Origin: Dichetophora obliterata
Lineage: Eukaryota > Arthropoda > Insecta > Diptera > Sciomyzidae
Reading direction: 5' to 3'
Assembly (NCBI GenBank): GCA_963920525.1
Contig: OY986438.1
Span: 187,594,388 to 187,658,387, forward strand
DNA length: 64,000 bases
Below the pieces are notes generated by a model. The model saw only the letters and a program-made list of their open reading frames with translations. It was not told the DNA's origin and did not search any database. The position numbers were made by a program, and so were the translations under genes. Below are positions 43,458-54,675 of this stretch, in pieces; position 1 is the stretch's first letter, and each line of letters opens with the position of its first letter.

Positions 43458-44760
43458 GCTGCTGCTTGTATTCTTGCTCTGGCTGGAATTTCATTTTCTT
43501 GTCCAACGCTTTGCCATCGAAGCGTGTCACAAAGCAAACTCACATCCGATCAACGTACGTGACGCTCAAGTGGTAAACTTATTACAAACAGTTTTTCTTA
43601 CAAACTGCACCAATATTTCGTCACACCTTCTTCAGTTTACACCGCCTTGCGCCAATAAAACATTGCTTATCTACTTTTTGCTTTTTGCCTTAAATGATTC
43701 AATACAGAAAATGTGCGAAAAACTGTGAGTCATGGGATTTGTTTTCTTAATGTTGTTGTTGTTTGGTGTTTTTTTGCTGAAGCACCGCGTTGCGATGGTT
43801 TCGCAGAAAATCTCTGAATTCATGTATGAAAAAGTTAAGTGGATAGATAGCTGGAGGACTTTGATGCTGCTCGAGAAATTTGTGCTTTCCTTCATGTTTT
43901 TGTTGCAGCTATTTTTTTTTTTGTTTGTTATGAAGAAATATCTTTTCTGAAGACGCCATTTTTAAAGGGATAAAGTTGGCAGAGTCCTTCGGCAGCAAAT
44001 ACGTACGATCCTGTAACTAATTAGAAGTTTTTTATTTTTTGATATTGCTTTTTTATTTCCTTGCCATTTACTTTTCAAGTGTTTTCACGTAGTTGGTGTC
44101 GGTTTTTTCTTATTTGTAGCAATAAATCAGGATTATCTGTTTTGGAAAAATTTGAAGAAAACCATTTCTGATAACGACATGTGGGCCGTATTTTAAAATT
44201 GTAAAATAATCGAAGAATTTATTTTACTATACTCAGTGAACCGTTTTGGATGTATTTCGTGAAGAATAACACGTTTTCGGCATAAAGATAGCAATCCATT
44301 TCAAATTGTTTGCCAGACTAAAAAAACTCTCAACATTTTTTTTTTTTATTTGAAGATAAGTATTAGAAAGAACCATAAAAACGTTTGTTATCTTAGAATA
44401 AACGCTTTTTAAATCATTTGCCGAACTAAGTTGTCTCTTAATAACGAAGCTTATTTGTTCGGAAATGAGTTCTCAAGTGTTCTGACATTTTAGAGTTTTA
44501 CGAACACGGTTTTTTGAAATGTGGATTTTGTTATTTTTTATATCGTATGTTTCGAAACTGGTCAAGCTTAAATGACGACATAAGATCATAATAAATTATT
44601 CAATTGAAGAGCTTATTGCAAAAACGTGATATGATACATTATCTAATAATCTGATAATTACGATTACAAATAATCAAAAAATAATTACGTTTACTTCGGA
44701 TTACGAAGAAAGTAAAAAAGAATCAAAAGTAATCATGATATAATTATGCGAATATTGTTA
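42886..44760. other. Unannotated DNA with a GTT microsatellite
   Basis: (GTT)n at about 43418-43459 gives a minus-strand poly-Gln frame of 66 codons. The plus frame 43193-43576 crosses the same repeat. Neither shows other coding features. Confidence 0.45.
43418..43459 (+). repeat. (TTG)n microsatellite
   Basis: About 14 triplets of TTG/GTT, ending in GCTGCTGC. Confidence 0.9.
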
Positions 44761-44973
44761 GGACCAGTTTTTCAGTACGAGTTGAAAGTCTAGAAGAATT
44801 TAATCGAGCTTAACTCACCAAAATTAGCAAAAAAGAAATACATTGTATGATAATTGAAGTCATTTCAAGGAATGCTAAAGTATCTAGTTAAACCGAGCTT
44901 AAACGTCCAATTTTAGTGAGTTAAGCTAGGTTTACTTTGACTAAAGTTTAAACTCGTACTAAAAAACTGGCCC
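44761..44973. mobile_element. Harbinger-like MITE, copy 1
   Basis: The left end GGACCAGTTTTTCAGTACGA and the right end (inverted) GGGCCAGTTTTTTAGTACGA match and continue for about 55 bp (GAGCTTAACTCAC / TAGCTTAACTCAC). TTA flanks both sides (44758-44760, 44974-44976), the PIF/Harbinger target duplication. 213 bp, non-coding. Confidence 0.8.
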
Positions 44974-45960
44974 TTAGAAATTATTTTTTTTCTTTTTGTT
45001 TGTTTCATGTAATATTTTGCAAATTGGAAAAAAATGTAGGCAGATGTACACGAATTTAATATCTCACGATAAGAAAAAAGTTGCAATATATATTTTTAAT
45101 AAGGTTTTTATTTAGATTTAGAAGGTCTTTTTTCATTTACATTAATTCATTTTTCTTTAAAAGAGTTAGTTTTTAGTAGTGTCCGAACGAAATCGGAATT
45201 TTGGACAAAACCGAATATTCGGTCGGACACTAGTGTTTAGCGACCTAGTTTAGTTTTAAAAAAATAATGAATATATATTTTACATTTTTAATTTTTATTA
45301 CGTGTCAAATATGCTTTAATAAGCACGAACGTAGTAAAAATGCAAAAATGGCTAAAAAGTGTTGCATATGTTTATGCTTTTGCATATTTCAGTCTTCTGT
45401 AGATATGATGTTTAAAAAGAGAACTTGTAATTGAGTGTTTACAAAAAATTAAATAGGTCCGTTTGATTAAATATTTAACAACAACTAAAAGCTTGCATGG
45501 AAATTAGTGTCTTTTGTTCAAATATCTTCAAAAGAAATTTTTCAGTATGCATATTTAGGCCCTTTTGAACAGAAAGATAGTTTTTGATGCATAAAATATT
45601 CGAAAAGTTTACGATTTTTAAAATTTATATTTGTGCAAATGATAGGATTCAATATTTGAAGTACTTAAACATTATAAAAACAGCTTTTTCAAAAATTTTA
45701 AATAGGACCTTTTGTATGTTTTAGTGTTTTATGCTTTTGAACAAACACTCCACAAATTTTAATTTTTTGCATAACATATGGATTTCTTTTATTAAATATC
45801 CCTGCGCAAGATATGATGTTTTTAAAAATATATCATTTAAATATCATAAATACATAAACAAAAAACTTTTTACTTTATAAAACGTAGATATAGTTGAAGC
45901 AGATACGGCTTTTTGCAATCAAAAAAGCGGTAGCTACAGTGCTTATTCCCCAGTTTTTAC
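44974..45960. other. Unannotated A+T-rich DNA with one hairpin
   Basis: At 45179-45230 GTGTCCGA and TCGGACAC form an imperfect hairpin with CCGA/TCGG extensions. Several GCATATTT words around 45350-45400 resemble those in the hAT derivative at 5757-6566. No gene. Confidence 0.35.
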
Positions 45961-46929
45961 ATCTATAGTAATAAAACTCATTTTCTGTTTGTTTGTTTGT
46001 TTGTTTGTTTGGCTTTTATACAAATCTAAACGGCTCAACGGATTTCACTCAAACTAGGTACACATATTAAATTTATCCCAACTTAAAATGTTACATACTT
46101 AGTTTTTCCACGCCCCCTCTGAAATTTTTCAACTAACGGTAATTTTGTTATTACAAAACTTTTTAGTATCGGAGATTTTTGTATATTTAATTTTTTTGTT
46201 ATTTTGACATCAAAAACATTCACATATCTTCAAAATTGGAGAAATTTTCAGTACAACGACTTTTTCAAAAAACATCGTTACCTAAGAATGAGAAAAAAAC
46301 GACATGAAAATCAAAGTTTGGTCTTTCGATGCAAATATCTCCGCTGTCCATTAATATATTTCATTCAAATTTTTTTTTGTTCAAAAGTTCAATAAAATCA
46401 CTTCACAAAAATAGGTTGAGCTGTACAGTTAAGTCAGTGTATAAATATTTTATGAGTATGCCAAAAAAGGTCCAAAATATTGACTTTTTACTCAAAAAAT
46501 GACTCAAAAATTGTTGTTGTTGTAAAAATGAAATCAATTAAAAATAGAAAATCTGACTACCTTTCATATGACACAGCATTTATTTGCAAAAATTCTTCCA
46601 GCTAAGAGCAAAAATTATTTTACTGTTTTTGTCATCAAAACAACAAGGGTTGATTTGATTTTTTTCGCGAAATTTATTTTTTCCAAAATGTTGTTTTTAT
46701 GTTTTTACAAAAAAGTAAAGTCTCAAAAATAATTTATGTGAAAAAATTACCCCAATATCTCTGTCCAATCAAAAGTTATGGTTTAAAATCAATTTTTTCA
46801 TACCAGACTTTTAATAAAACTGAGTTTTGTTTCAAAATTCTCTATATAGGAATGAATTTGTGTGTCAAGAGTAATTATAAACATTTTGGTGTATATAAAA
46901 TCTTACTTTTTGCTAGTATATCAGCTAGT
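45961..46929 (-). repeat. Interspersed repeat, copy D (internal deletion)
   Basis: Inverted relative to copy C. On the minus strand it starts ACTAGCTGATATA, then jumps to sequence matching copy C from about 33060 on, and ends with the same (AAAC)n and ATTACTATAGAT terminus. It has therefore lost about 670 bp but kept both ends. Confidence 0.78.
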
Positions 46930-47450
46930 TTTTAATAAAATCGGAAAAAACAGTATTAATATTGAAAGCAAACTGAATTTCAATATACTGAATAACCAAA
47001 TATTTATAACCTTCCAAACTATAATCAGTAAGTTTTTGATAAACCAGAGTAAGTCGTTTATCCTAAATATTGAAATATGTAGTTGCCGCACTTTTCCTTT
47101 TGACGGCAGTATAGTTCTACTGACAAGAGAATGGAGCTAAATTTATACACGGGCCTTGTCGCCCTTACTTTGTGATCATTCCAAATTTTTAATATTGGTC
47201 GCTCTTTTAGCTCACTTACAACAACTTCAACAATTTCCGTGTGTGGTGTAATTCGAAGATTTGACTTCGTCAGCGCATCGAAAGCAAGAAAAAATATGCA
47301 TAGCATTGTTGTTGTTTCTTGTTACTGTTGCTGTGTGTATTTTGTTGGTATTTTCTCTTGTTGGTATTTTCTCATTGATTTCAAAAATGGTTGTTGAATC
47401 GGAAAATGTAACGTTTGAGTATTTTGTTAAAACTTGGTTTCACTCCGTAT
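46930..47450. other. Unannotated DNA
   Basis: Nothing recognised. The frames at 46862-47140 and 47261-47551 run across element borders. Confidence 0.3.
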
Positions 47451-48237
47451 TAGGGCATCCAATCTCGGAATCCCGGGGTCCCGGACTTTTTTTAGTCCCG
47501 GCAGACTCGGGATTGCAGGGCCTAAAATCAAGGGATTTTCGGGACTCGTGATTGCCTTCACTGCAAAAAAAAACTTCCAAAAAATTCCACCAAAAAGTTC
47601 AATGATACTACTAAAAAAAAAACCTGAATGTGATTTAAAAAAATTCTAAATAAAAACGTTTCTCAAAATATCTGTAAAAATACCTTAGAAATACTGAAAT
47701 GTTATTTTAATAATACAAAAATAAAATATTTTGTAACTTGTACAAAATTTGACGTGAAAAATATAAAAATACAAACCTTTCTTAAACTAAATTTACAAAA
47801 TATTGCAAAATACTAACTTAAAAAGGCTTAAATGTGACTTTGAAAAATTAAAAAAAAACTTCCTTAAACAAGCTGCATAAAAAATTTCACAATTCGTGCT
47901 TAGAATTATAAAATTATTATACTATTTTATTGTTTTCAAAATAATTTTATGAGCCTTCCGAATGATCTCATTTAATTAATTTTTTGTTTAGGAATTAATT
48001 TTTGTTTTTCAGAAATAAACAATAAATACTATTCAAACATTTAATCGAAACTGAATTTTTTAGTTTTTTAAAAACTTCTGCATTGTTTTGTATTGTAAAA
48101 GGCATAACTATTTACTTTGGAACTTCTTATAATGTCTTCTAAAAAATTAATTTTCTAAGGTTTATCATTCGTTCATTTATAAGGGTCTAGTCCCGGGATC
48201 CCGGGATTGTCGAAACATCCCGAAATTGGATGCCCTA
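47451..48237. mobile_element. hAT MITE with TAGGGCATCCAAT ends
   Basis: TAGGGCATCCAATCTCGG at 47451 and (inverted) TAGGGCATCCAATTTCGG ending at 48237. Flanking octamers CTCCGTAT (47443-47450) and CTGCGTAT (48238-48245) match 7/8. A CCCGGGATCCCGGG palindrome lies near the right end and a related CCCGGGGTCCCGG near the left. A 787-bp A+T-rich, non-coding interior. Confidence 0.85.
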
Positions 48238-48604
48238 CTGCGTATATAATTTTCATGCTACGGACAGGAGTAAGCTCCAAAAAACCTTTTTTTATAAAAA
48301 TAATGCACGTTTTCACACGAGTCATTTGACGATATCTAATTTGAATGAAATTTACTACAAATTGCTTGAACACTAGAGTGGGGCTATAAGTATGGAAGGA
48401 AAAAAGTGTTAATGGGTGCTTCGCGTTTCTGATTATTGGGATTGTACTGAGCAAAAAAGTCCACTAGACCATATGTCTACGGTGAAAATCGAGCTTCCAG
48501 ATTTTGACTTGCAGATTTTTCTCAGACTTTTGTCACGTTTTTTTTGGATATTTTGGCCTATAACAGCCAAACTATTGAGATTTTTGATCCAATACTAAGA
48601 CAAA
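48238..48604. other. Unannotated spacer
   Basis: Nothing recognised. Confidence 0.3.
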
Positions 48605-49515
48605 ACTAACTTAACTCCTTAACTCCTCCCTGTCATGTGAGGATCATATTAACTCATGCGTTAAGAAGCTGTATTATGGACTGCGCAGCCTTCGGGTTAC
48701 TGCAAGTTTTGTGCCAGTCGAAATTAGGCGTAAACTAGTCTTGCAGCTTCTGCTGCCTATAATTACATATTCGGAAGTTGTATATTCTAAGCTCGTATAT
48801 TCTATACTCGCGGTCGGCACATAAGCTTCTTGTTGCATTTAACAACGCGGCCCGCTATGTTTATGGTCTGAGAAGGTTTGACCACGTATCTATCTTCCCA
48901 AAACAATTACTTGAGCGGTGTCTTCTAAGTCATTTTGAAGCTAGGAATTGCATTTTCTTGCATAACATTACACATACACAGAGTCCTCGGTATCTGTTTG
49001 ATAAACTCCACTTCTGCATTTAAAGTAGAAACCTCAATCTCTTAATTCCTAGATACAATTTTATCAACTCCAGTAGATTGTTTTTTGTGCACGCAATCAG
49101 ATTGTGGAATTCATTACCCAGTGGCATTAAACTAGTTTCCAATAGTAACACCTTTAAGCATTTAGTCTTTGAGCACTTCTCTGAAATATCTCTACCATAG
49201 TAATTCTTTTCTCTTTTATAACTATTCCTTTCTGTATGTTTGCTTTATCTATCTCAATTATTTAACTTCGTTATCTTAATTATCATTTTTATAGCTCTTA
49301 ACAATAATATCTTCTTGTTTGAAATAGTTATGTTTTTGATTTATAAATTTTTCTTATATAATAATTTTTACAAAATTTTTATTTATCATTTTTTAATTAA
49401 TAATGTCTAAATGTTGTTATAACCTTTGTTGTTATTCTTTTGTCAATGTGGCATTTAAAAGATTATTTCTTATTTCTTAACAATAAGCTCAATAAATACA
49501 AGAAATACAAATACA
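48605..49515 (+). pseudogene. CR1/Jockey-type retrotransposon, 5'-truncated decayed copy
   Basis: Starts within the thumb region (LSCEDH, KKLYYGLRSLRVTASFVPVE) and continues, with a small local disruption near 48790, to AFNNAARYVYGLRRFDH, ARNCIFLHNI and LFDKLHFC. After the stop at 49021 the frame resumes with HAIRLWNSLPSG-like residues and an EHFSE end. The 3' untranslated region shares GGCATTTAAAAGATT with the 26-kb element and ends in AATAAATAC-type tail. Substitution level suggests an older copy. Confidence 0.78.
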
Positions 49516-49947
49516 AATTATTGGAATAAGTGCATTGAATTTGGGTGAGAATATATTCATATCTTTCCATAATTAGTATATATACTGTATATATTGAAAG
49601 CTTGCATTACTTTTCAACCAACTCTGTTCTAGTAAAGTTTTTCCTAAATTCCACAAAAATTAAAATACTTACATGATATTTTACACATAAGCTTTGATAT
49701 CCAAAATGTCCTCTCGAGGCTTAAACTTGCAAAAAAATTAATAAAACATGCAAAACTTCGGACACACTTAAACACGGCTGGGGGTATTTTAGTTTAAAAT
49801 CGAAGATAGTTTCTTAACATAATTGTTTTTTAATAAAAAACACACATTAATCCCACTATATTGTTATAGTTAAAGGTATTCCAAGAGCCCGAAGCAGTGA
49901 TATATTTCCCTTACTTTGAAAATTCTCTTAATATTTATCTGGCACAT
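49516..49947. other. Unannotated A+T-rich DNA
   Basis: Nothing recognised. Confidence 0.3.
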
Positions 49948-50376
49948 ACACGGTTAAAAATCTTGGACTAAATTTTAAACTTTTTTGGATTACATATAGG
50001 ACAACAACAAAAAAAGATTACTTTTTAATCACAGAAAAAGTTAAAAAAATTTTAATCCAAAAAAGATTTGCAAAAAGTTTTTAAAAAAGCAATATAAATA
50101 TCAACATAAAATAAAAAATTACTCTGACCAATTCATGATTTGAACACACGTCCTCTGATGTGCTAGTGCAACACCTTATCTACTCGTCCAACTCAATTGT
50201 AACCAAAGCTTCGCATGTTTTGCATAATTACGAATGCAAGTAAGCTTTCAAGAACATGGGTTCAAGATCCAGCTAAACTAAACTAAAGTAGGAATTAAAA
50301 TATAGTAACTTTTGGATTCAAAATTCCTTTAAACCAAAGTTTGGCTTAAAACAGAGTCAAAAATTTTTAACCGTGT
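49948..50376. mobile_element. Inverted-repeat element with ACACGGTTAAAAAT ends, intact copy
   Basis: ACACGGTTAAAAAT at 49948 and ATTTTTAACCGTGT ending at 50376. TA can be read as the duplication on both sides (CATA..., ...GTAC). 429 bp. The middle (50115-50215, minus strand) has a tRNA-like pattern: GTTGGACGAGTAGATAAGG then GTGTTCAAATC. On the plus strand GGGTTCAAGATCC also resembles box B. It serves as the reference for the split copy at 26237-31257. Confidence 0.85.
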
Positions 50377-52954
50377 ACTAACTCTCTCATATTTCATAAT
50401 TATATACTTTAAAAATATGCGTAAAATATCTTGCAATAAGTTAATCAAGGACTTAATTTCTTAAGTGAAATATCATTTAAAGAAAAAGAAATAAAATCTT
50501 TCTCAAACAAGGTTCTCAAGTTTTTTAAAGCAATCAATTGAGATGCATTGTATATCCGTTAAGAGCGGAAATAAATGCTTAATTTTACCTTGGTAGTAAA
50601 ATCCTTTTACTAATCTACTCGTAGGTCAATCTCAAATTCTGCGTCCTCACGACGATAAATTGTCGAATAAAATACAATTCAATTGAATGCTTTTTACCGT
50701 AGCTGAAACAGAGCATACACAATTCTAGAACATACACATACATATACATATTCCGCCAACACCATTATGATAGCAGTACGTTCCTAGAACTCAGCGCATC
50801 TTTAAAACTTTGAAGGCACATATTAAAAAAAAACAACATGTTTAACCTATGAAACGATGAAGCTTGGCCGTAAAGATGAAATCCAAGCGCAGATGATAAC
50901 CATGTGTGTGTGTGTGTATGACACTTAGTACTTTTCAATTTTCTTACCATTAAAAGCTGTTTGGCCAAAAAAGGCCAGCAAATAAAACTGCTGCTGCTAG
51001 CTGCTACTCGTATTTGACTGGCTTTGGAGTCATTTAAGTCAATGATAGCTGCGTTGCTGACTTAGAATCTGCAATGATTAAAGAGATACCGCGCAATGGT
51101 TTGACTCATGCACTAACTCGACTATGATGACTTCCTTTTATATAGCAAATACCGGAAACGGATGTGAGTTTATTGGTTGGCATGCGACACAAGCACGGCT
51201 CGTTGTTCGTTGGACGCATTTTGACTTTTGCACTCTCGCTGCGCTGTATTTCTGAGTCATTGCAATCGCTTGTGTCATGCTTTATGCAGCTTCATATAGC
51301 TATGCAAGTATATATGTATGTGTATGCTTTTCCGCATGGTTTGTTGTTCACACATACACACAAACAAACACACTCACTTACTTTTTGGTTTTGGCTTCGC
51401 CTGCTGCTGCAAGATTTAATCAACGAAATGCAAGCAGTTAAGTTCTTCCGCATGAGAGCAAAGCTTATTTCTTGGATATTTTCCACAAGATTACAACTGA
51501 GCACATACATACATGCAAACACACAAGACACTAAGAAATACACAAACACACACACAAGCAGCCAAACATGTACGCACATGAATATCATGCTATAGATTCG
51601 TTAAAAATACGTTTTCAGGAAATTAACTCTATGCTTCGCTTCCCTGCAATGTATAAATATATTTATTTAGCTAAAGTCGAACACCCTCCTCTTACTACCA
51701 CATTCCACGTTTCATTGCATTTTCCGGAATCGTCCTTGCAAATTGAAAATTTGGTATTTTTGTCACGCAGCTGCATCTAAAGTTTTACTCCCAAAACAAG
51801 ATATTCAATAAAGATTTAGTTCATTTACCAATTCTATCTGCCGGTGGCTGCTGCTCTGGCTAAAGTTCTTCAGCTTCACGCTTTATAGCTCCGTTTTATA
51901 ATCAACCTCCTCACCCCCATTCTCCTCAACCAGCCGCCACCAAGCCACACCGACAGCATTTGTCCATTAGCCTATATTTTCCAAGGATACCTTTAATGTG
52001 TAGAAACTTGAGAACTGCCCACTTAATGTTCTTTGGCAGTGAAAAGTAAAGGAAGCATTAAAAAAAATACTTGAAGTTAACATCAAATAAATATATTTGA
52101 GAAGTAAACAATCTTATTGGGGAAAAAATACATTTTTGTATATTGATAGATTTTATTTAAAAATTTAAAGAACGGATAGGCTTGGCACTTTGATTGTTTT
52201 TTTTTAGTGTAGCCTTAAAGTTTGAAATTTTTCCTCTAGACTCCTCTCCAGCACCAGCTAGTTTTTTATGCGTTTTTGTTTAGCCACTCTTGAATTGCCA
52301 ATGACTTAATCTTGGCTCGTTATTAAATCTTTAATAACTCTTAGTATTTTTATTAAAGTGTTTCAAAGAAATTCTCTGCTTCAAGGACTCATCTGATGAC
52401 TGATTGGATGTTTTTATATTTGTAGACATTTAATATCTTGTTGTTGTAACGAAGATAATATTTGGAATGTCTCAAGAGAAATATTCGTTTACATAGAAAA
52501 ATGTCAACAGAAAATCACTTAGTTAACTGAAGACTACTGAACAGTTAAATTGCTCTTAACAAAATAAGTTGCTGTTATTGTTATTATAATTTTAACCTTA
52601 CAATTTTAAGCCTTTAAGCCTTTGCATAGAGAAATAATAAGAAATTATACAATAATCATTGATATTATAAGAAATGTTATGCATTTTATGTGATGTCTTT
52701 GACCAATTCTTAATTTAATTCAACCAAACAAGCAATCGATCAATCAATTCTTTAAAAAAATTGGAGAATTTTTGATCAGTAGAGAAAAAGGTTTATTGGA
52801 TATATAAACTTTTACATGGCTAAGTTAATAGTTACTTTAGTATACTTTAGTATTTCTCACCGGCCTAGAAGATCTTTTGAGTATCTCGACATGTATTTTT
52901 GTAGAACTAATTACTTGCAAAATGCAACACTAAAAAGCGCTTGTGGTAATTTTA
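50377..52954. other. Longest stretch without recognised elements, part 1
   Basis: Higher complexity and GC than the surroundings at 50690-52050. It contains (TG)n at 50902-50918, CA-rich runs at 51350-51375 and 51530-51560, and CTGCTGCTGCTAGCTGCTAC at 50989. The frame 51164-51595 (143 codons, plus) spans the CA runs and has no known motif. It may be host intergenic or intronic DNA. Confidence 0.4.
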
Positions 52955-53539
52955 GGGCCGTTTTCTCAATGTCCGTCTAAGCACTAATCGAAACTTTAAC
53001 TGGCGGTTAGCAAAAAAGCATTTTCTCAATATTCGGTTAGGTCTTTAGTGCCGGTTAAGTTAACGGCAAGTTGAGGTTCCGGTTAGTTGCTAATCGGAAG
53101 AACAGCTGTGTAGTGTAAAAAATTGTTGTATATTTTATAATCAAAAATGGATAGAATTTCGAGGATTTCGTTTTTTTTCTAACTTGAATTCGATCCAAAA
53201 TAGAAAAAGGACATATGCGCATAGACGTGACTACGTGGAAGAGTAATACACTTTCTTCATATGCAATGAAGTTCGGCACTCTGTTGCGTTTTTAAATTAT
53301 TTATTAATTAATCTTTGTTAGATATTTACAATTTTCACTCCAAAAATAAAATAACAAACAAGCGTAAACAGCTGATATGAAGTTTAGCGTAGTCACAATT
53401 GAAAAAATTCGCAATTAATGACTTAACCGACAGTTACTTAACCGACACTTGGTGAAAACAGAACTGTTTTTTTAGTTATTGTACGGTTAGCTAACTCCCG
53501 GTTAAGAGCTTTGCTAACCGGACATTGAGAAAACGGCCC
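52955..53539. mobile_element. Harbinger-like MITE, copy 2
   Basis: GGGCCGTTTTCTCAATGTCC at the left end is repeated exactly inverted at the right end, with TTA on both sides (52952-52954, 53540-53542). The 585-bp interior is studded with CGGTTAG/CTAACCG words toward both ends, presumably protein-binding sites. No coding capacity; the short frame at 53055-53279 has no motif. Confidence 0.85.
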
Positions 53540-53542
53540 TTA

Positions 53543-54268
53543 ATGTTGTATCTACTGTTATGTCCTTAATTGAATCCATGTATTCTATTTAACATACAAT
53601 TTTAAATAACCAGCACGCTAGTATGTAAATACTAAACCTCTGCACAAATGCACTCGTTTTTTCTACAACAGTAGAGCCAACAGTGCCGAGTTCAGAACTT
53701 AACATAACTCTGCTAGTCAAGCAGAACATAACCAATTCATTAAACGACAAGAACCGAGCAGTGCAGAGCACTCGTTGGCTTCAAAGCAGAACTTGTTCGT
53801 AGCTTGTTTTACCAGAACACAAAGTTATTCGTTCTATAAAAAAAAATAATTGATAACAGCGAGAAAAGCATCGATCACACCTAACGCAGCAGAACATTGG
53901 CAAAGTGATTAAGGGCTAGGAATTTCATGCATGTTCAAATCGTGATATTTTGCAAATTTAAGTATTGTTTTATGTGATTTCGGAGGGTATTTTTTCCATC
54001 ATTTTAACTCGAATTTTTTAGAAATATTTAAGGTACTTGAAAAATAACGCCAGTATTTTATGACAAGGCCGTAGTTAGGGTTTACCCATGGGAATTTTTT
54101 TTCAAAATTAAAATATAGGTACAATTATTTGTTTCATTTAATTTTTACTTTAAGTTTGCAAAAACTATTACACCAGCCAATATATTTACGAAAAACATGA
54201 ATTTTTGAGGTTTTTGCAAAATGGGTTAGCTCACTGGCGATTTTTTTAAGATATATCAAACATTACTC
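53543..54268. other. Unannotated DNA
   Basis: Nothing recognised. Confidence 0.3.
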
Positions 54269-54675
54269 AAGATATGCACTAATGTTCATGCTGATAACTC
54301 TTGAACCATTAGGATTTTCATTTTAGTTTCTTGGGCAAAGTTCTTTCTATAATTCTGGCCAGCAACTTTACTGAATAAATGAATATGAAAAAATCGCCTC
54401 CAGTGGGTCTTATCGAGTGATTCTTACAAAAAGTCAAATAGAAAAGATTCGAACAACATTGCGTATGAGCAACATTTTTTGTTTTGAAGCGTTGAAAGCG
54501 GGCAAGACATATGTGGCTTATTAAAGGTTTAAAGACAGTTTGAAATGATTTTTCGTTATATATTTATTCAAAAAAGTTGTTGGTAAGAATAATAGAAATA
54601 ACTTTTCTGAAGAAACCAAAATAAAAATCTTGATGGTTCAAGAGTTCTCAACATACAAATTGAGTGCATATCTGG
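54269..54675. repeat. Foldback (long inverted repeat)
   Basis: The left arm 54269-54398 and right arm 54546-54675 are imperfect inverted copies: ACTCTTGAACCAT, TTTTAGTTTCTT/TTTTGGTTTCTT, CAGCAACTTT/CAACAACTTT and GAATAAAT are shared. The loop is about 150 bp. The arms fade into AGATATGCACT outward. No coding sequence and no target duplication seen. Confidence 0.8.

Noticed and set aside
43330..43530. Minus-strand poly-Gln frame
   Set aside because: The glutamines come from a GTT microsatellite and the flanks have no conserved domain.
46204..46395. Frame shared between repeat copies C and D (RKKRHENQSLVFRCKY)
   Set aside because: Similarity reflects DNA-level repeat homology. The frame is short, on the strand opposite to the repeat's assumed orientation, and ends differently in each copy.
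51164..51595. 143-codon plus-strand frame
   Set aside because: It depends on CA microsatellites and the antisense frame is equally open; no motif seen.
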